Below are positions 23,369-35,210 of a DNA stretch of 64,000 nt, piece by piece. How positions within the stretch are numbered: the first letter of the stretch is position 1; each line of letters opens with the position of its first letter. Both the position numbers and the translations under genes were made by a program. This DNA is from Fonsecaea monophora (taxonomy: Eukaryota; Ascomycota; Eurotiomycetes; Chaetothyriales; Herpotrichiellaceae). The notes under the pieces were generated by a model. That model searched no databases. It was given only the letters and a program-made list of their open reading frames with translations, and was not told where the DNA came from. Location: contig NW_019173961.1 of assembly GCF_001642475.1 (NCBI RefSeq), positions 62,001 through 126,000 of the forward strand, given 5' to 3'.

Positions 23369-26033
23369 TCACTCCGTCATGAGCTCGTCTTCTTCATCAG
23401 TGGCGTCAGGAGCACTGTCGTCGGCGTCCAAGTCCAAAACCACTAGTCCCATCCCACTTTCGTCGAGGACAGTGACCACTCTCCTTCCAACTCTCCCATT
23501 CACATCAAGCCTAACGGGCTTCATCACACCGTCGATTCTCCCCCGCTGGAAAACGTGCCGGACATCCCAGGGTCCTTCACCGTCAATAGTGATGTCTTTC
23601 CAGAACAGGTTGACATCAGAGGCCGTCCGGGCAAGAACTAGAAGTGCTTCGTCGTCGACAAATTTCGCATCAAGGACCTCCTGCACCTCGGGGATCGCGA
23701 TCGACTTCGACTGCATTGTGTTCTTGACACCCTTACCAGCACCTTGTCGCAGCTCTACCACGACATATTGGAGAAGGGCTTTCTCTCGGCGATCCGTGGA
23801 TATCATAAAGAGCCTGTACAGGTTGGGGTCGCTGTCGCTGGGGATGACTCTGACGTCCATATTCCCGCCAACACACTCACTTGGCAGCTCTTGCAGATAG
23901 CTCGTGAGGATGCTCTTCCTGAATGTCTCTGCGATTCGCTCAAAGACCACGTCACACTGCCTCTGCAGTCTGTCGACCAGTTCTCCTAGAGTAGGCATCC
24001 TCTTGTCTCTGTTACCGCTGGTCCGGCGTTTCGTGAACTCGGCGTAGAATCCTAGATCCGAATCGTCATCAAAGGATGTGGGCAACGCAGTTTGCTGCTC
24101 CTTGGTCTCGTCCAAAAGATATTTCTTCAGTCGACTTTCGTTCATGGCGCCTCCCACATAGTCTAATACCAGCCTCAACTCCCCCTCTCCTGTCCACAGC
24201 TCTCTCAATTCTTCCGTCTTGTCACTGTCTTCATCCAGCGCCTCAACATCGCGCTCCCATTTCAACCATCTGATGAACGTCGTAAACTCTCTTGTTTCTG
24301 TAATGACATCGAGCAAGAGGTCTTCACCGAGGATACCCAGAGCGTCAAAGGTCTCCGTCACCCTCTTCACGTTCTTTTCGTCTAGTCCAAGCTTAGAACT
24401 GGTGGGTCCAAACCTGGCAAGGCCGTCGAGTCTTGACAACACAGCCAGACTTCTTTCCACGGCAGGAAGGAGACATTCACTTGTCATCCTCCTCACAACT
24501 TCAAGACAGTCGCCTACAGCGTTCTCCCATCGCTTTAAACCCCTATCTCCAACCTGGTCAACCAACCACTCCCTCAGTATAGGATCACAGATGCCTGTAA
24601 CGGCGAGATGATGGACCGCAAAGACAAAGTCCGCATTCTCATCTCCTTCTGCGAGAGATTCGTTGATATTGCGGAGAAATCTGCCCGGTAAGTCAAATGC
24701 AGCTTTGAGTTCGGCAACCAATTGCGTCCGGACCTGCGAGATGTATCGGAGCAGGTAGCCTAGTTGTGAGACTTTCCTTGCTACAAGCGGCAAGTTCCGT
24801 CCAGTTTGAGGTATGAAGCTCAAGTCAAGGCTGAGTAAATGTAGCGACGAAGCGGCTCCCTCTTTTGGCGTCTGTTCGATGACAAGGAAAATTGTTGAAA
24901 GGAAGGGATGACTTTCCATCTTCAGCACCCTTGACGCTCTTCCAGTTGCATGCGCTGGAGGTAGAATCCCCTTCAGATCGATAGTTCCTATATCAAAGGA
25001 GTCAAAAACTCTCAGCTGAACCATGCATCCGCCCTCTTCGTCGCTTAATCCCGCTAGCATGGCGTCGACACCACCAGACCCGGTAGAGCCGTTATTGCCG
25101 CCTCCATGAAACACAACATCCACACTGCTCCGAGAACTAAACACATCATCATCCGCACCAACGCCTGTAGGGGGCAACGTCGCAAGCCTTGGTAGTGATG
25201 CCTCCACGTCAATACTGCTTATCTCACGGGGCAAGTCGGCTTTCAATTGAAGAAGTCTGTCCACGTCAGCGCGGAGGCCGAGAATCTGATCGAGGGAGAC
25301 ACTCGAATGTGGCGCATCAAGACGGGAGCGGACGGTGGTGGGGGACGGATCGACGAAGTGTGTTGTCCAGGAGATGGTTGTGACGTTTGGCCGCGAGGGT
25401 GTGGTCTGAGACGTAGTGACAGAGGAGACCCTAGAACTCCGTGTTCGTGCCTGGGTCTGTATTGGTAGTGGTGATGATACATAAGATACCGCTTCCTGGG
25501 CCTGACTGGGTATTCGATGAGCAATTTTGCCTGTCAAGGTATTTATGAGTGTAAAGCTGCCATCTGTGCAGGCAATCGCGAGTATTTGGCCTGTACGTGC
25601 ATCCCCGCAGTTGGGACGTGGAAGTTAGCATGTGGTTTCTTTCCCGGCCAGTGAGGAGATAATGATCCAAGCTGGCCCTAGGAGCACCATGTCTCTCAGT
25701 CCTGGCATCTGACCTGGTCTGATGTGCCGTATGATGGGAACGAAGAGGAGAACAGAGGCGTAAAAAAAATCACTCACCATCCCTCCTCCACGCCAGAGCC
25801 CTTACGTTTCCTCCAATGCCCTTCTCTGCGGCCGCGTGCCCGACCATGTCAACATCCTTCTCCTCCTCCTCATCTCTGGGAAAGTTGAAACCAAAGACTC
25901 TCTGCCCATTCAACCTCCAAACATCCACACTCCCTTTGGCCGTAACCGTCGCGACAAGATCTAGGGTCGGACAGTACGCGAAAAGGGGAGGGACGAAAGG
26001 GTCGGTAAACATGCGCTTCGATATTTGATGCAT
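23369..26033 (-). CDS. APC4: Anaphase-promoting complex subunit 4 (APC4)
   Basis: Two exons, 26033-25778 and 25590-23369, around a 187-nt intron with branch site ATGCTAACTT; 825 aa. The N-terminus is the APC4 WD40 domain: FAYCPTLDLVATVT, VDVWRLNGQRVFGF, then after splicing GQILAIACTDGSFTLI. Helical regions after residue 330 fit the Apc4 long domain, and the C-terminus is acidic (DLDADDSAPDATDEEDE). APC4 is a structural scaffold of the anaphase-promoting E3 ubiquitin ligase that degrades cyclin B and securin. A low-complexity Thr/Ser stretch (residues 120-160) follows the first blade. The unspliced frame would stop soon after exon 1, which supports the intron. Confidence 0.9.
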
Positions 26034-26902
26034 TGTTGAGGCAGATTCGCAATGCTACAGGGTGGTGCGGCTGAGGTATTGGACTGGGGCAAGCGTCCAC
26101 GAGGTAAGTGATGCGCGACTGGAGGAAAAGCAGAATTAAGGATCGGCGGATCTTTGTTCAATCGAAGACTCTCATGATCATCGTTCCGTTCCAGTATCTG
26201 CAGCGTAGATTGAAAATGAGAATTGGCTAGGATTGTGTGGTGCTGCTCAATGGAGCCCAACTCCTCTCAGAGACGCGTGCCCAGGCCCGATTGATGATGC
26301 ACGCGTCAAGGAAAGCGAACCGCGAAGAGGAGAGAGAATCCAAAGATGAAATTCGTGCTAGACATGAAGTCATCTCGTCATTAAGTTATAATCATCATCA
26401 TCATGCTGCATGAGTCTGTGTCCTTACAGACATTGGTACAGAGGTAATTACTGGTAGTCTATGTCTAGGTTGTCGGGAAGAAATTCCGCCAAGCCTCATA
26501 ATGCAGCCTCGTTGGTTGGAGGCGAGGCTGAACGAAAGAGGCTCTGCCACTTCCTCCTCCCTTTTCCTTTTCAACTTTTAGGGTCATCAGCGAGGTATCC
26601 CCAGAGAAGTCACCCCCTCCCTCGACACGAGAAAATTTCTCAACCGATTCGTCACTTTTAAGCCACCATTGTCCCATTCATTAGTACATCGACTTCTATC
26701 CTTCCTCAACCCGGAAAACTTCGCTCGGACGAGGAATATGCTGTTAACACCATAACATTGAGTAACTGAAAATGCAGCTAGATCCCCGTGGATCTAACCA
26801 GCCGAATATTTGCACATCTCAGCATGTAGAAAAGGAGAGAATTCCGACGAGTATATCGATCAAGGTTGCGAGCGAGGGACGTAGCAAATTATATTGCACA
26901 TG
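26034..26902. other. APC4 promoter and CBM48 3' region
   Basis: About 0.87 kb with a short ATC repeat near 26392-26404. No gene seen. Confidence 0.45.
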
Positions 26903-28923
26903 TTAATGCTGCTGAATCATTCCGCCCAGATAGCTCAATTCAGCAAGGAGTTCTTGCATACTGGTGGAATGAGGAATTGTTGAGTCGTCATAGCTCGATA
27001 CTTGAGGCTGATATACATCGGCGCGGTGGTTTTCGTCCACAACCAAAGGTGACACATGCTTAGCCATCGATGCGGGTTTTTGCATGAGTCCAGACCCGAT
27101 ATCCTCGGAGGGCAGGCTATAATGCTGAAAGCTGGTCCAGGAAAAATGGGAATCATTGGCGCTGCCAGGGTTCACGTAAGCGCATGGAACAGTTGAGGAA
27201 GCAACCGAGCTGATAGTTGAAAAACTGAGGGCCAAGGGTAGCCCCTCTGGTTTGGAGGCATTGGAAGTGGTTGTGCCCGAACAATCTTTGTTAGTTTGGC
27301 CCTCGTCGATAGTGTTTGGATTGTCATTTAGGAAGTCGAGTGCTGCGTCTGGTAGTGGACTTATAGGCTCGAAATCAAGAATGCTTGAGCCTAGCTCCGA
27401 TTGGGGCGAAAATTTGGTGGTCCCGTCCGTCCAATCCGAGAAGCGGCTTCGGCCGTGAAAGAAGCGATCCGTGTACGGTTCTGTCTCGATGGTGGTGCAG
27501 GAGAAATGACTGCGAAGGTTTTCAGTACCACCTGACTCCTCGTTGGTCGAGGGTTCATCCACAACACTTGGGGGATATGCTGAGGATGGTGTATTCGGTA
27601 AAGTTGGTAGACGTTTCTCCAGATCTAGAGGCGCTCGCATGTCACTGGCCTCTTTTTCGCCCTCGACTTTCACCGCAGTGAGAGGCCAAACAGGGGTATT
27701 GGCTGCTGAAGCAACCTCCTTTAAGGTCGACAGAGGTTGGTACTGCGCAGTGGACTCATCTGACGTCCCTAGGTTAGACGAGATGTCTGGTTGCAGCGAA
27801 CTACGGAGTGGCGAAGGTTCACGCGATAAAGATCGCTGGCGCCGATGATATGCAAAGGACGAAATCGGCAGGTGCCCGAAAGGCTCAGGCCCGTTGATTG
27901 GCCGACGTAGGGCAAGCTCTCCAGTAGGCTCAGATATTGTGTTATCCTCCACCTCCGGAATCGAAGCAGGTGTCTCGAGTACAGTCCTCTTGGGGGTTGC
28001 GCTGCGTTCTGACACGCCCTGTGAATGACCTCTTGATGCTGAATCCTCTAAGAGGCACCGACCTCGATCCATTGTAGCCCCAGGGCTCGCTAGACGTGGC
28101 GATGTCAGAGCTCGAAACGCACCGATGATACCAACCGAGCGGTTACTCCCTCGAGATGTCGACCTCGAAAGTACCTCAACTGATGGCTTCATTCGGACAA
28201 CTCTGTGGCTATTGGCCCCACCAGGTTGAGAAGATGCGGTGGTGGATGTCGACCTTCCTCTTCTGCTAGGGAGGGACGATGCACTCGCGGGAGAGCTGGA
28301 GGAAGACCACGACTGTTGCGGCAAGGTAGGGGATGTCCTCAGGCGGGGTAGGGATGGCTTTGCTGGCACTGGTCGAGGGTTCAGAAACTTGTCTGTAGGG
28401 TTCATGGTGCGATGGTCGGAGCTCGTGGAGCTCACACTGTCGTTGCGGGAGCGGCTGCTGCTGGTGAGTGCGAAGGGAACATTCAAGACGTTGACAAGCT
28501 GGCCCGGAAGCATAGGACAGGAAGTGGTTGATGGTTCTGCCGAGTTGTGAAACTCGATTTCGTCGTCCAATTTGTACTGCGAGGGACCCGTAAGCACAGC
28601 AATGGGGTAGAGCGAAGGAAGGTCAAACACACGTAATACCAGTACGTTCCGCCCATCATGAGTCCCCCTTGTCTGGGTGTACCATTGACTGTTGCGTCAC
28701 CATCACAGATGATGTTGGAGAAGCTATGGCAACCTGTCCAGTGCTCCGGGCCCGTGCGTGCATCCCTTTGCATAGGATAAGCAGTCTTGAAATTATCCCA
28801 AGAACCGTAGAGGTGAACTGATCTGGTGGAAGGCGGACTGCGGCTGTAATAATCATCAGCTTGATTCAGAGAAGGAAAGGACTCAACATACACAAGAAAA
28901 GTCACAAGTGTAGTCGGAGCCAT
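26903..28923 (-). CDS. Conserved fungal protein with N-terminal glycogen-binding-like (CBM48/AMPK-type) domain
   Basis: Three exons: 28923-28892, 28843-28633 and 28576-26903; 638 aa; introns 48 and 56 nt. The first 110 residues read as a CBM48-like fold: LYGSWDNF, YPMQRD, GGTYWYYYKLDDEIEFH, then SCPMLPGQLVNVLNVP. This resembles AMPK beta-type glycogen-binding modules. The remaining 520 residues are Ser/Pro-rich and disordered, except for a short conserved-looking tail MQELLAELSYLGGMIQ. Carbohydrate binding and any link to Snf1 are inference from the fold only. Intron 2 breaks exactly inside the Tyr run (YWYY to YKLD), and splicing keeps the core strand intact. Confidence 0.8.
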
Positions 28924-31199
28924 CTCTCAAGGTATCAGGAAAAGGTCAAATATAAGAACCAGAATGCTTTTATTTTTAAGATGAAGGCCACAAACAACAC
29001 CAGTCCCAAGGTAATCGAACAAGACTCTCTGTCCAGCAGGAAAGTACTGGGTATCACGGGAGGCAGAGCCAAAGGAAACAAAAGGAAAAAGAATGAAACA
29101 ATGCAGCCGATAGAAGAACAATATTTGGATAGCCTGATATGTGAGGCCACAGGCTACTGGGAAGACAACACAACGTCTCCTGGCTGAGTCCGTGTTTAGA
29201 TGTGCGTTGCTGGACAAAATATAGTCGAATCCAGGCCCTGAAGGTGACGCCACGGGAGGGGAAGTTCCGCAAGTACCAGATTGGACACTATTTCTGCACA
29301 GTGGGTGAAACTGAGGTTGGCCTCAAATCAGCTTGTGCAGCATGTGCGGCAGTGTCTGTGATGGTAGCATGATGGGGGCCAAGGAGGGGAATCCTCGTTT
29401 GAGAGCGCTGAAACTGAGTGACGGCCGAGATGGAAATGGACCGCGCGTGTTTGAGGATTGGACGAGCAAAGACGAGCGACGTCGATGTGGAATTGAGTCC
29501 AATTAGAAGAGATGAAGAAGGTACAAGGTCGAGTCTTGTCAGGCGCTTGGTGATGGTGATTGCAGGAGAGCAGGAGCAATTCAGGGTCCGGCGGTTATTG
29601 AGGTGGAAGTGAGTGGTGTTTCGGCCAGCAACGACTGGCAATGGGATGAGCGTAAATGAGTGGCTCGGATGTGCAACAGGGTAAGCAGCATAGAAGATTG
29701 CAGCACGAGCGTGAGAGGGTAAGAGGGCAAGGAAACTATTACATTGGTGGACCAATGCAGATTATAAGAGTTTTGCCAGCAACATGATATGATGTCTGAA
29801 AGATGCGGCTGTCATCATGCAGCCTGGGAACTTTGACAGATGAAATCCCGCCCGGTTCGATCTTGTCCACCTCTAGTCCAATGTCCATGACCATATCTCT
29901 ATTATTTCCGAGTCCCTTGCTCAGCAAGCGAGAGAACGGGCCCGCTCGAATCGAGAGCCGGTTGTTGATCGGAGGTGTCAATTTGGGTCAAGCGAAGAGG
30001 CTGGGGCACAAAAGGTAATGGAACGGACATTCGATGGACTCGTGGGTATTTCTGGAAGCGGGCGGGCTGCATGAAGGATTGGACAGAAAAGGGTACAAAG
30101 GGCAGGTTGATAGATCAAAACAGAGCAAAACAAGGTAAAGGCCATGCAGTAGCGAATCGTGTTGCCCAGCGCAGTGTGACAGTCAAATTGGCAGAAACTC
30201 AAAAGAGAATAGACAACGCATGGCGAGTCCGATGGCTCGGCATGGCGATTGGCCGTTGTTCGTCAGCTCATGCCTCAAGCAGCCTAGTTGGGGGATCACG
30301 GACCAGGGGGACCAAGGCACCCCGGCAATCCAGGCACCCCAGGGCCATTAGGGATTCACGGGCCAACTGCATGTCGCCACTTGTCGAGTCTCGGACCCTG
30401 AGAGACTTGTTTGGGTGGAGGTGGAGAGCCACTAAAACCGCCCTGGCTTCAGCCAACCTCTGTTCTTGGTACCGCTTTGACTTTCACTTTTCAGCTCACA
30501 CTGTACCTCGTAATCTCAGTACATAGCAGGAGTACTCGGTACTCATACTTTGTGGCATCTACTTCCGTCGAAAGGTGTATATGGGAAACAACAAAATGAC
30601 AAGTTCACGGCAACAAACTGAAGAAGCAGCCCTCGCTCCCTGCTGGCTTTGTTTGTATCCCCTATTCATTTGTCAAATTGACGTCTCTGGGTAACCGCCG
30701 GCCCTCCTTGCGACATCTCAATTTACCGGGGAATCAGCCACTGAGGGAAAAAAAGGAACCTCAATTTGACCTTGCATGCCGAGGGGCTTGCTTCTAGCCC
30801 TTGCTGGGTGTCTCCTCCTCGTATTACGAATAATAGGCTTCATGGTGCCCGTTGCTGGTCACGAGTTTCGTCATTTCATCTCTTGTCAAGTCCTGGCCAG
30901 ATGCAGCAACGAGTCGATACTGTAGCTCTCACGATCCACACAACTTCGTGCACTATATTTCACCACAAAGTCCTTGTTTAACTTTTATACGGCGAGGATA
31001 TAGAATGTCGGCCAGGGGCTAATACCGAGTACTTTGCTCGTGTATCCCAGGAGCAAGTGCCTCTGAAGATGACCAGTATTTGTACATCCTAAGGCATCAT
31101 ACCAATTCATGGAAAACGTCAATCGGGATGGACCCACCCCCGCCCACGATGCCTCCAAAAACGCCCTCAAGTTCGCTGCCCACGCTCGTTATAGCAGTA
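28924..31199. other. Large intergenic region
   Basis: About 2.3 kb without a recognisable gene, covering the CBM48-protein promoter and the ECM14 3' end. Plus frame 29975-30526 is open (183 codons) but lacks protein character. Near-repeats of CAGGCACCCC occur around 30320-30345. Confidence 0.45.
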
Positions 31200-32942
31200 T
31201 TACCGACGCCGCCGTCGTCTTAGTTCAAAATCATTCTCGTCCAGTTCATCGTCTTCTTCCTCATTTGTGACTGGTACTCCGTGTACTTCAGAGATCTCTG
31301 CATTGTGATCGTCCGTCAATTCTTCGCTCCCCCAAACGGAATGCAAATCATCAACTCGCTCAATGCCGTGGTTGCCCAACATCCATCGTCCTAGACCAAC
31401 CACGCCCTCGTAAGCTTCTTGACCCGTGGGAAGAATGTGAGACCTCGGCAGCAAGAAACCATATGTCCCGGTGTCTCTCAGCTTGATTTGGAATGCAAGC
31501 TTGACATCAAGATCATGGTAGAAGAAATCCAACGCAGAGCCACCTTGTGGCTCTATCTGGACTCGTGGTGTTTTCGCTCGGTCCCGGAAGACCATGCTAC
31601 CTTGGCACGCGCTTTCGACTCCATAATGATGCCCGTTGGTCAATCGGAAAGACTTCGCGATCCCAATGGCAACCTCTTCGAGGTCTTCGAGGTTTGGTGG
31701 CTCTGTATCGCAAGTATAGCTGTAAGGGTAGAGCACTTCCTGAGAGTAGGAGTGGAAGTCTAGATACGACATAAATGTGACGTTATTGTTGGCCGTCAAG
31801 TTTTGAGCCCACTCTGTCAACATTTGCGCTTCAACTGCAGCCAACGGTCCGGGGCCGGCATAATCGTCACTACAGGCGTTATCTGTGTTCCCATAGCCGT
31901 CCCATCCGAATTGAAAGGCACGGTCGAGGTCGATACCAGGGCAGAATGGAATAGACGTAGCTTGCCTATTCTTGCGCCACAGTCTGTCGGACGTCCAGGT
32001 ATACTCATATCCATCAGGGTTCAGCACGGGAACGAAAATCAAGTCGAAATGGTTCAAAATCTTCGTGACTTCCGGAAACTGATCATGCCCATAACGCGTG
32101 ACAAGGCTGTAGGCGATGTATGCCACTGTCGAGACTGAGATCCATTCGCGAGCATGGCTCCCGCCCACTATCAGCAGTGTCTGCTTCGTGTCATGCGAGT
32201 CTGTCGAGCTACCAACGAGCTGCGCTCCGATGCGCAAGGCAGGGATGTCGCGACCCTCGGCCGATTGACCGATACTCATCAGAGAAGCGTGCGTAGGGAA
32301 GAGCGAGGCAAGCAACCGTAGCCAGGGATATAGCACCGATAGCGGTTGATAGTCTTGGAAAAATAGATCATGCGGCGTGTTCCCCTTTGCCCTCCAGTCA
32401 TGTGGGGTCGTGAAGCCCGAAATCTTCTCGTTGGCAAGAGGCGATGCAGGGTATGTATCGTAGACGGCACGCGCAAGATCGTGCATCAATGGCATGTAGG
32501 AATCGTGCAAGGAGGACGGTAGAAGGCCAACAAAAGAGGGAACCACTTCCTTTGCTACCCGTACATCGACCCATTCGTTGGTTGCTTCCCAGATGTCCAA
32601 GTATAAGATGTCTGCTGCTTCTGAAATCGCCCTCGCCTCATCTTCTGTCTTGATTTGGAAGCGGAGGACAACGTCACCGCCATAGCGAGCGCGAAAGTTG
32701 TCTGGAGCTCTTGCTCCGCCGGCTATGGATGAGGGCTTGTAGGAATATCGACTCGGAATGGACCATATTCGTTCGATGATAGCGTCTCGAAGTCTGCGAA
32801 AGGACCCTCTCGGTCTTTCTCGGGGTGTAAGGGTGAGTTTGTTCTGCGGGGAGGTATGAGAGAAAGACTCGCTAGTAGGAACGGAAATGGTGGCAGTGAT
32901 AAGAGCTGAAAAGATTAATATGCTGCGGAGAAAAGGAGCCAT
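31200..32942 (-). CDS. ECM14: Inactive metallocarboxypeptidase-like protein ECM14
   Basis: Single exon, 580 aa. An N-terminal hydrophobic stretch (FLRSILIFSALITATISV) is a signal peptide, followed by a propeptide-like region and an M14 carboxypeptidase fold. Zinc-site residues are kept: HAREW near residue 261 and the later His in LDFHSYSQ near 396. The catalytic Glu expected in the ELRDTG motif is replaced by Lys in IKLRDTGTYGFLLP near residue 486. This is the hallmark of the ECM14 family, secreted proteins thought to lack peptidase activity; cell-wall role is known only from yeast mutant phenotypes. The C-terminal tail is acidic and ends in seven Arg. Confidence 0.93.
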   Translation of the reverse strand: MAPFLRSILIFSALITATISVPTSESFSHTSPQNKLTLTPRERPRGSFRRLRDAIIERIWSIPSRYSYKPSSIAGGARAPDNFRARYGGDVVLRFQIKTEDEARAISEAADILYLDIWEATNEWVDVRVAKEVVPSFVGLLPSSLHDSYMPLMHDLARAVYDTYPASPLANEKISGFTTPHDWRAKGNTPHDLFFQDYQPLSVLYPWLRLLASLFPTHASLMSIGQSAEGRDIPALRIGAQLVGSSTDSHDTKQTLLIVGGSHAREWISVSTVAYIAYSLVTRYGHDQFPEVTKILNHFDLIFVPVLNPDGYEYTWTSDRLWRKNRQATSIPFCPGIDLDRAFQFGWDGYGNTDNACSDDYAGPGPLAAVEAQMLTEWAQNLTANNNVTFMSYLDFHSYSQEVLYPYSYTCDTEPPNLEDLEEVAIGIAKSFRLTNGHHYGVESACQGSMVFRDRAKTPRVQIEPQGGSALDFFYHDLDVKLAFQIKLRDTGTYGFLLPRSHILPTGQEAYEGVVGLGRWMLGNHGIERVDDLHSVWGSEELTDDHNAEISEVHGVPVTNEEEDDELDENDFELRRRRRR

Positions 32943-33827
32943 GCTGGGCTGGAGACAGTATTGCTATTGTGACATGTGAGCCGGGACCTGAAGATCAAAG
33001 GCGACCCTGATGGTAGATTTTCTGATGTGGAAAGTGAGCACGAGAGCACAGTTCCAGCAGCGGAGACAGCAGCTAGCTCGGTGAGTTGGGAGGAAGGGAG
33101 GGCTAAAGGCGCTTTGGATGCTTATCAGATAGAGATGCTTCTCCCCAAGCAATGGGTCACTAAATGCCACAGCCAAGATCACCAGTCATACGATGATTCT
33201 GGAGATAGATAGGCACCGACGTAGGAGTAGGACAACAAGTTTTTGGATGGGGCTGTTGAACGTGCAGGGGCGGAGCATGCAGGCAGCGCCATTTCTCTCC
33301 TCCAATAAGTGCCAGGACAACAGGGCCTGGGTCTAGTCCCTTTAGAATGACCGCCTAAAGCGAGGGAAGCCTTTCGTCTGCAACTGCGGGGGTCTCCCAC
33401 CTTTCCAACACACCATCTTGAACAATCACCCATGAGCAAGGCAAAGTGTTCGACAGCGTGACAGCCTCCTTGCTATTGGTGCTCGTGGAGAGGGGAGCAA
33501 ATGTCTAAGGTTTTACTCAAGGGACGTACTTTGCACCAGGCTTGTGTATTCTTTCCTCCCGGGTCGACATTGCATGTCATATTTAAGAAGACAGCAACGG
33601 CACATGCTAGCCAGTCCATTGGCCAACCTTGCAGAGAGTTCAAAGTCATGGACCAGCAGGGACAAAACATGACTGAAGCGGCAAGCAAGTTGCAGATTCT
33701 ATTCTTCGTGATGTGCTTGGACGATAATGAGCTATCGCAGGCCATCTACCCCATTCATCATCTCAGAACACCATCATTGTCGTGTCGTATGTATCCTCGA
33801 ATGCACCGATCGATGTGGCTTTTTCGC
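32943..33827. other. ECM14 promoter and TCTP 3' region
   Basis: About 0.88 kb. No gene recognised. Frame 33501-33932 (plus) overlaps the TCTP end antisense and is a shadow. Confidence 0.45.
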
Positions 33828-34544
33828 TTACACTTTGTATTCTTCCAGGCCCCATTTCCAAACGGTCGCATATGGTGTCATACCATCCTCACGGAAGTCA
33901 ACAAGGACGTACATGCCGTTCTCGGTCATTGACTCGCCCTGATAGATGTCGTAGTTGTCCCAGTTGCCGAGAATCTTTTTGGCTGCGGCAGGTGCTTCTG
34001 ACTGGAATTTCTTGATCTCCTCCTCGCTCTTCCCCTTCTCCTTCAATTTCTCTGTCAGAGCCTTCATGTATTCTGTACCCGTGTCAATTCTGCAACCTTG
34101 ACAAACCGCAGTCCAGGACATGTCACGTACTCTTGAGTTCGGACTGATACGATTTCTTGCTCATTCCACCTTCGAGCTTTTGTAGACGAAACTGGTCGGC
34201 AAGATCAAGAACCGTGACCTTGGTGTCATCCGTACCGTCTTCGGCGTCTTCGCCCTCAGCAGATGGATTGGCGCCTTCGAGAACTGAATTCCAAGAGTTT
34301 AGTCGGTTTACGGAGGGATGAGGGACGAGGACGAGACTAACCAAAGTTCTCGGATCCTTTTGTGATCATCTTGCCGTCAATTTCCCACAGGCCATTGCCA
34401 ATATCGATGATTTTCGATGTGTCAGACGCGAGCTCATCGCCGCTGATGATGTCCTGATATAAAATTGTTAGTTAATTCAGGCGGGGTAGGGTCAAAAGAC
34501 CCTGTGTTCGAGGATGAAATGGTTTGTACCCTGTAAATAATCAT
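33828..34544 (-). CDS. TMA19: Translationally controlled tumour protein homologue (TCTP/TMA19)
   Basis: Four exons: 34544-34530 (MIIYR only), 34453-34342, 34283-34131 and 34072-33828; 174 aa, the usual TCTP length. The product shows DIISGDEL, the acidic TCTP loop (EGEDAEDGTDD), DLADQFRL and the C-terminal WKWGLEEYKV. TCTP is an abundant cytosolic protein associated with ribosomes and growth control. For the last intron I chose the acceptor at 34073 (after GTACAG), because it gives KKYMKAL like other fungal TCTPs; a competing acceptor 18 nt earlier (after TTGCAG) is out of frame with the chosen donor. The 5-residue first exon is tiny but has a good donor and matches the family start. Confidence 0.93.
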
Positions 34545-35210
34545 CTTGAATCAAGCGCTGCAGCGAGCAGAGGGAAACAAATAATGGGGGAGAAGGTGCG
34601 CTTAAAGGTGGAAAGGACCGAGCGAAAGAAAAAAAATGAATGAGCGCAAGCCTGGCTGGGTTGACGAGGGGTTCAAGATCGAAAGGGTATCTAGGCCTGT
34701 GAATGCCCATCCACTTGGACAAACTGCGGTGCGGTGTGGGGTTGCGCTGCCACCAAAAATTTTGCTGCGTCCACTTCAATATTGCGCCGCTTGGCGCACG
34801 TGATAATTCAATCTCAAGGACAATCACATGACTCCGGAGCAAGGAGGCATGGAGGAGGCAAATTTCCCTTCGTCACCAAATTAATTCTCCGGAAACTCCT
34901 GATCCTGATCACCTCTACAGTTCATTCTGGTCGGTCTCTCCACCTCTCTTCTGATGTTCTCATCTTGTCTTAATTCACTCCTTCGCTTCCTTCACTTCTC
35001 ATAATCTTCTCTTGCTTTCGCTTTCTACTGGTCTTCTACTTTGCTTTTGTCGACTCCCCTCACCGGGCTGAACGTACGCAAACGCGTGCCCTTCCTTTCC
35101 ACCCCCCATTAGACCCTTGCACGGTCATCCGAGCCTCCCGCGCACACCTTTAATATATCCCCCTGCGATACCTCTACGTCGAACATCGTCCCTGCTCCTC
35201 TTGCCATTCC
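34545..35210. promoter_or_regulatory. TCTP/SUR2 divergent promoter
   Basis: 666 bp between divergent starts. It contains a CACGTG at 34797-34802, a long pyrimidine-rich tract upstream of SUR2 (about 34905-35060), and a TATA-like TTTAATATATCC near 35150. Confidence 0.5.

Noticed and set aside
29975..30526. 183-codon plus-strand ORF
   Set aside because: Composition is random-like, no motif, and it lies in the upstream region of the CBM48 gene.
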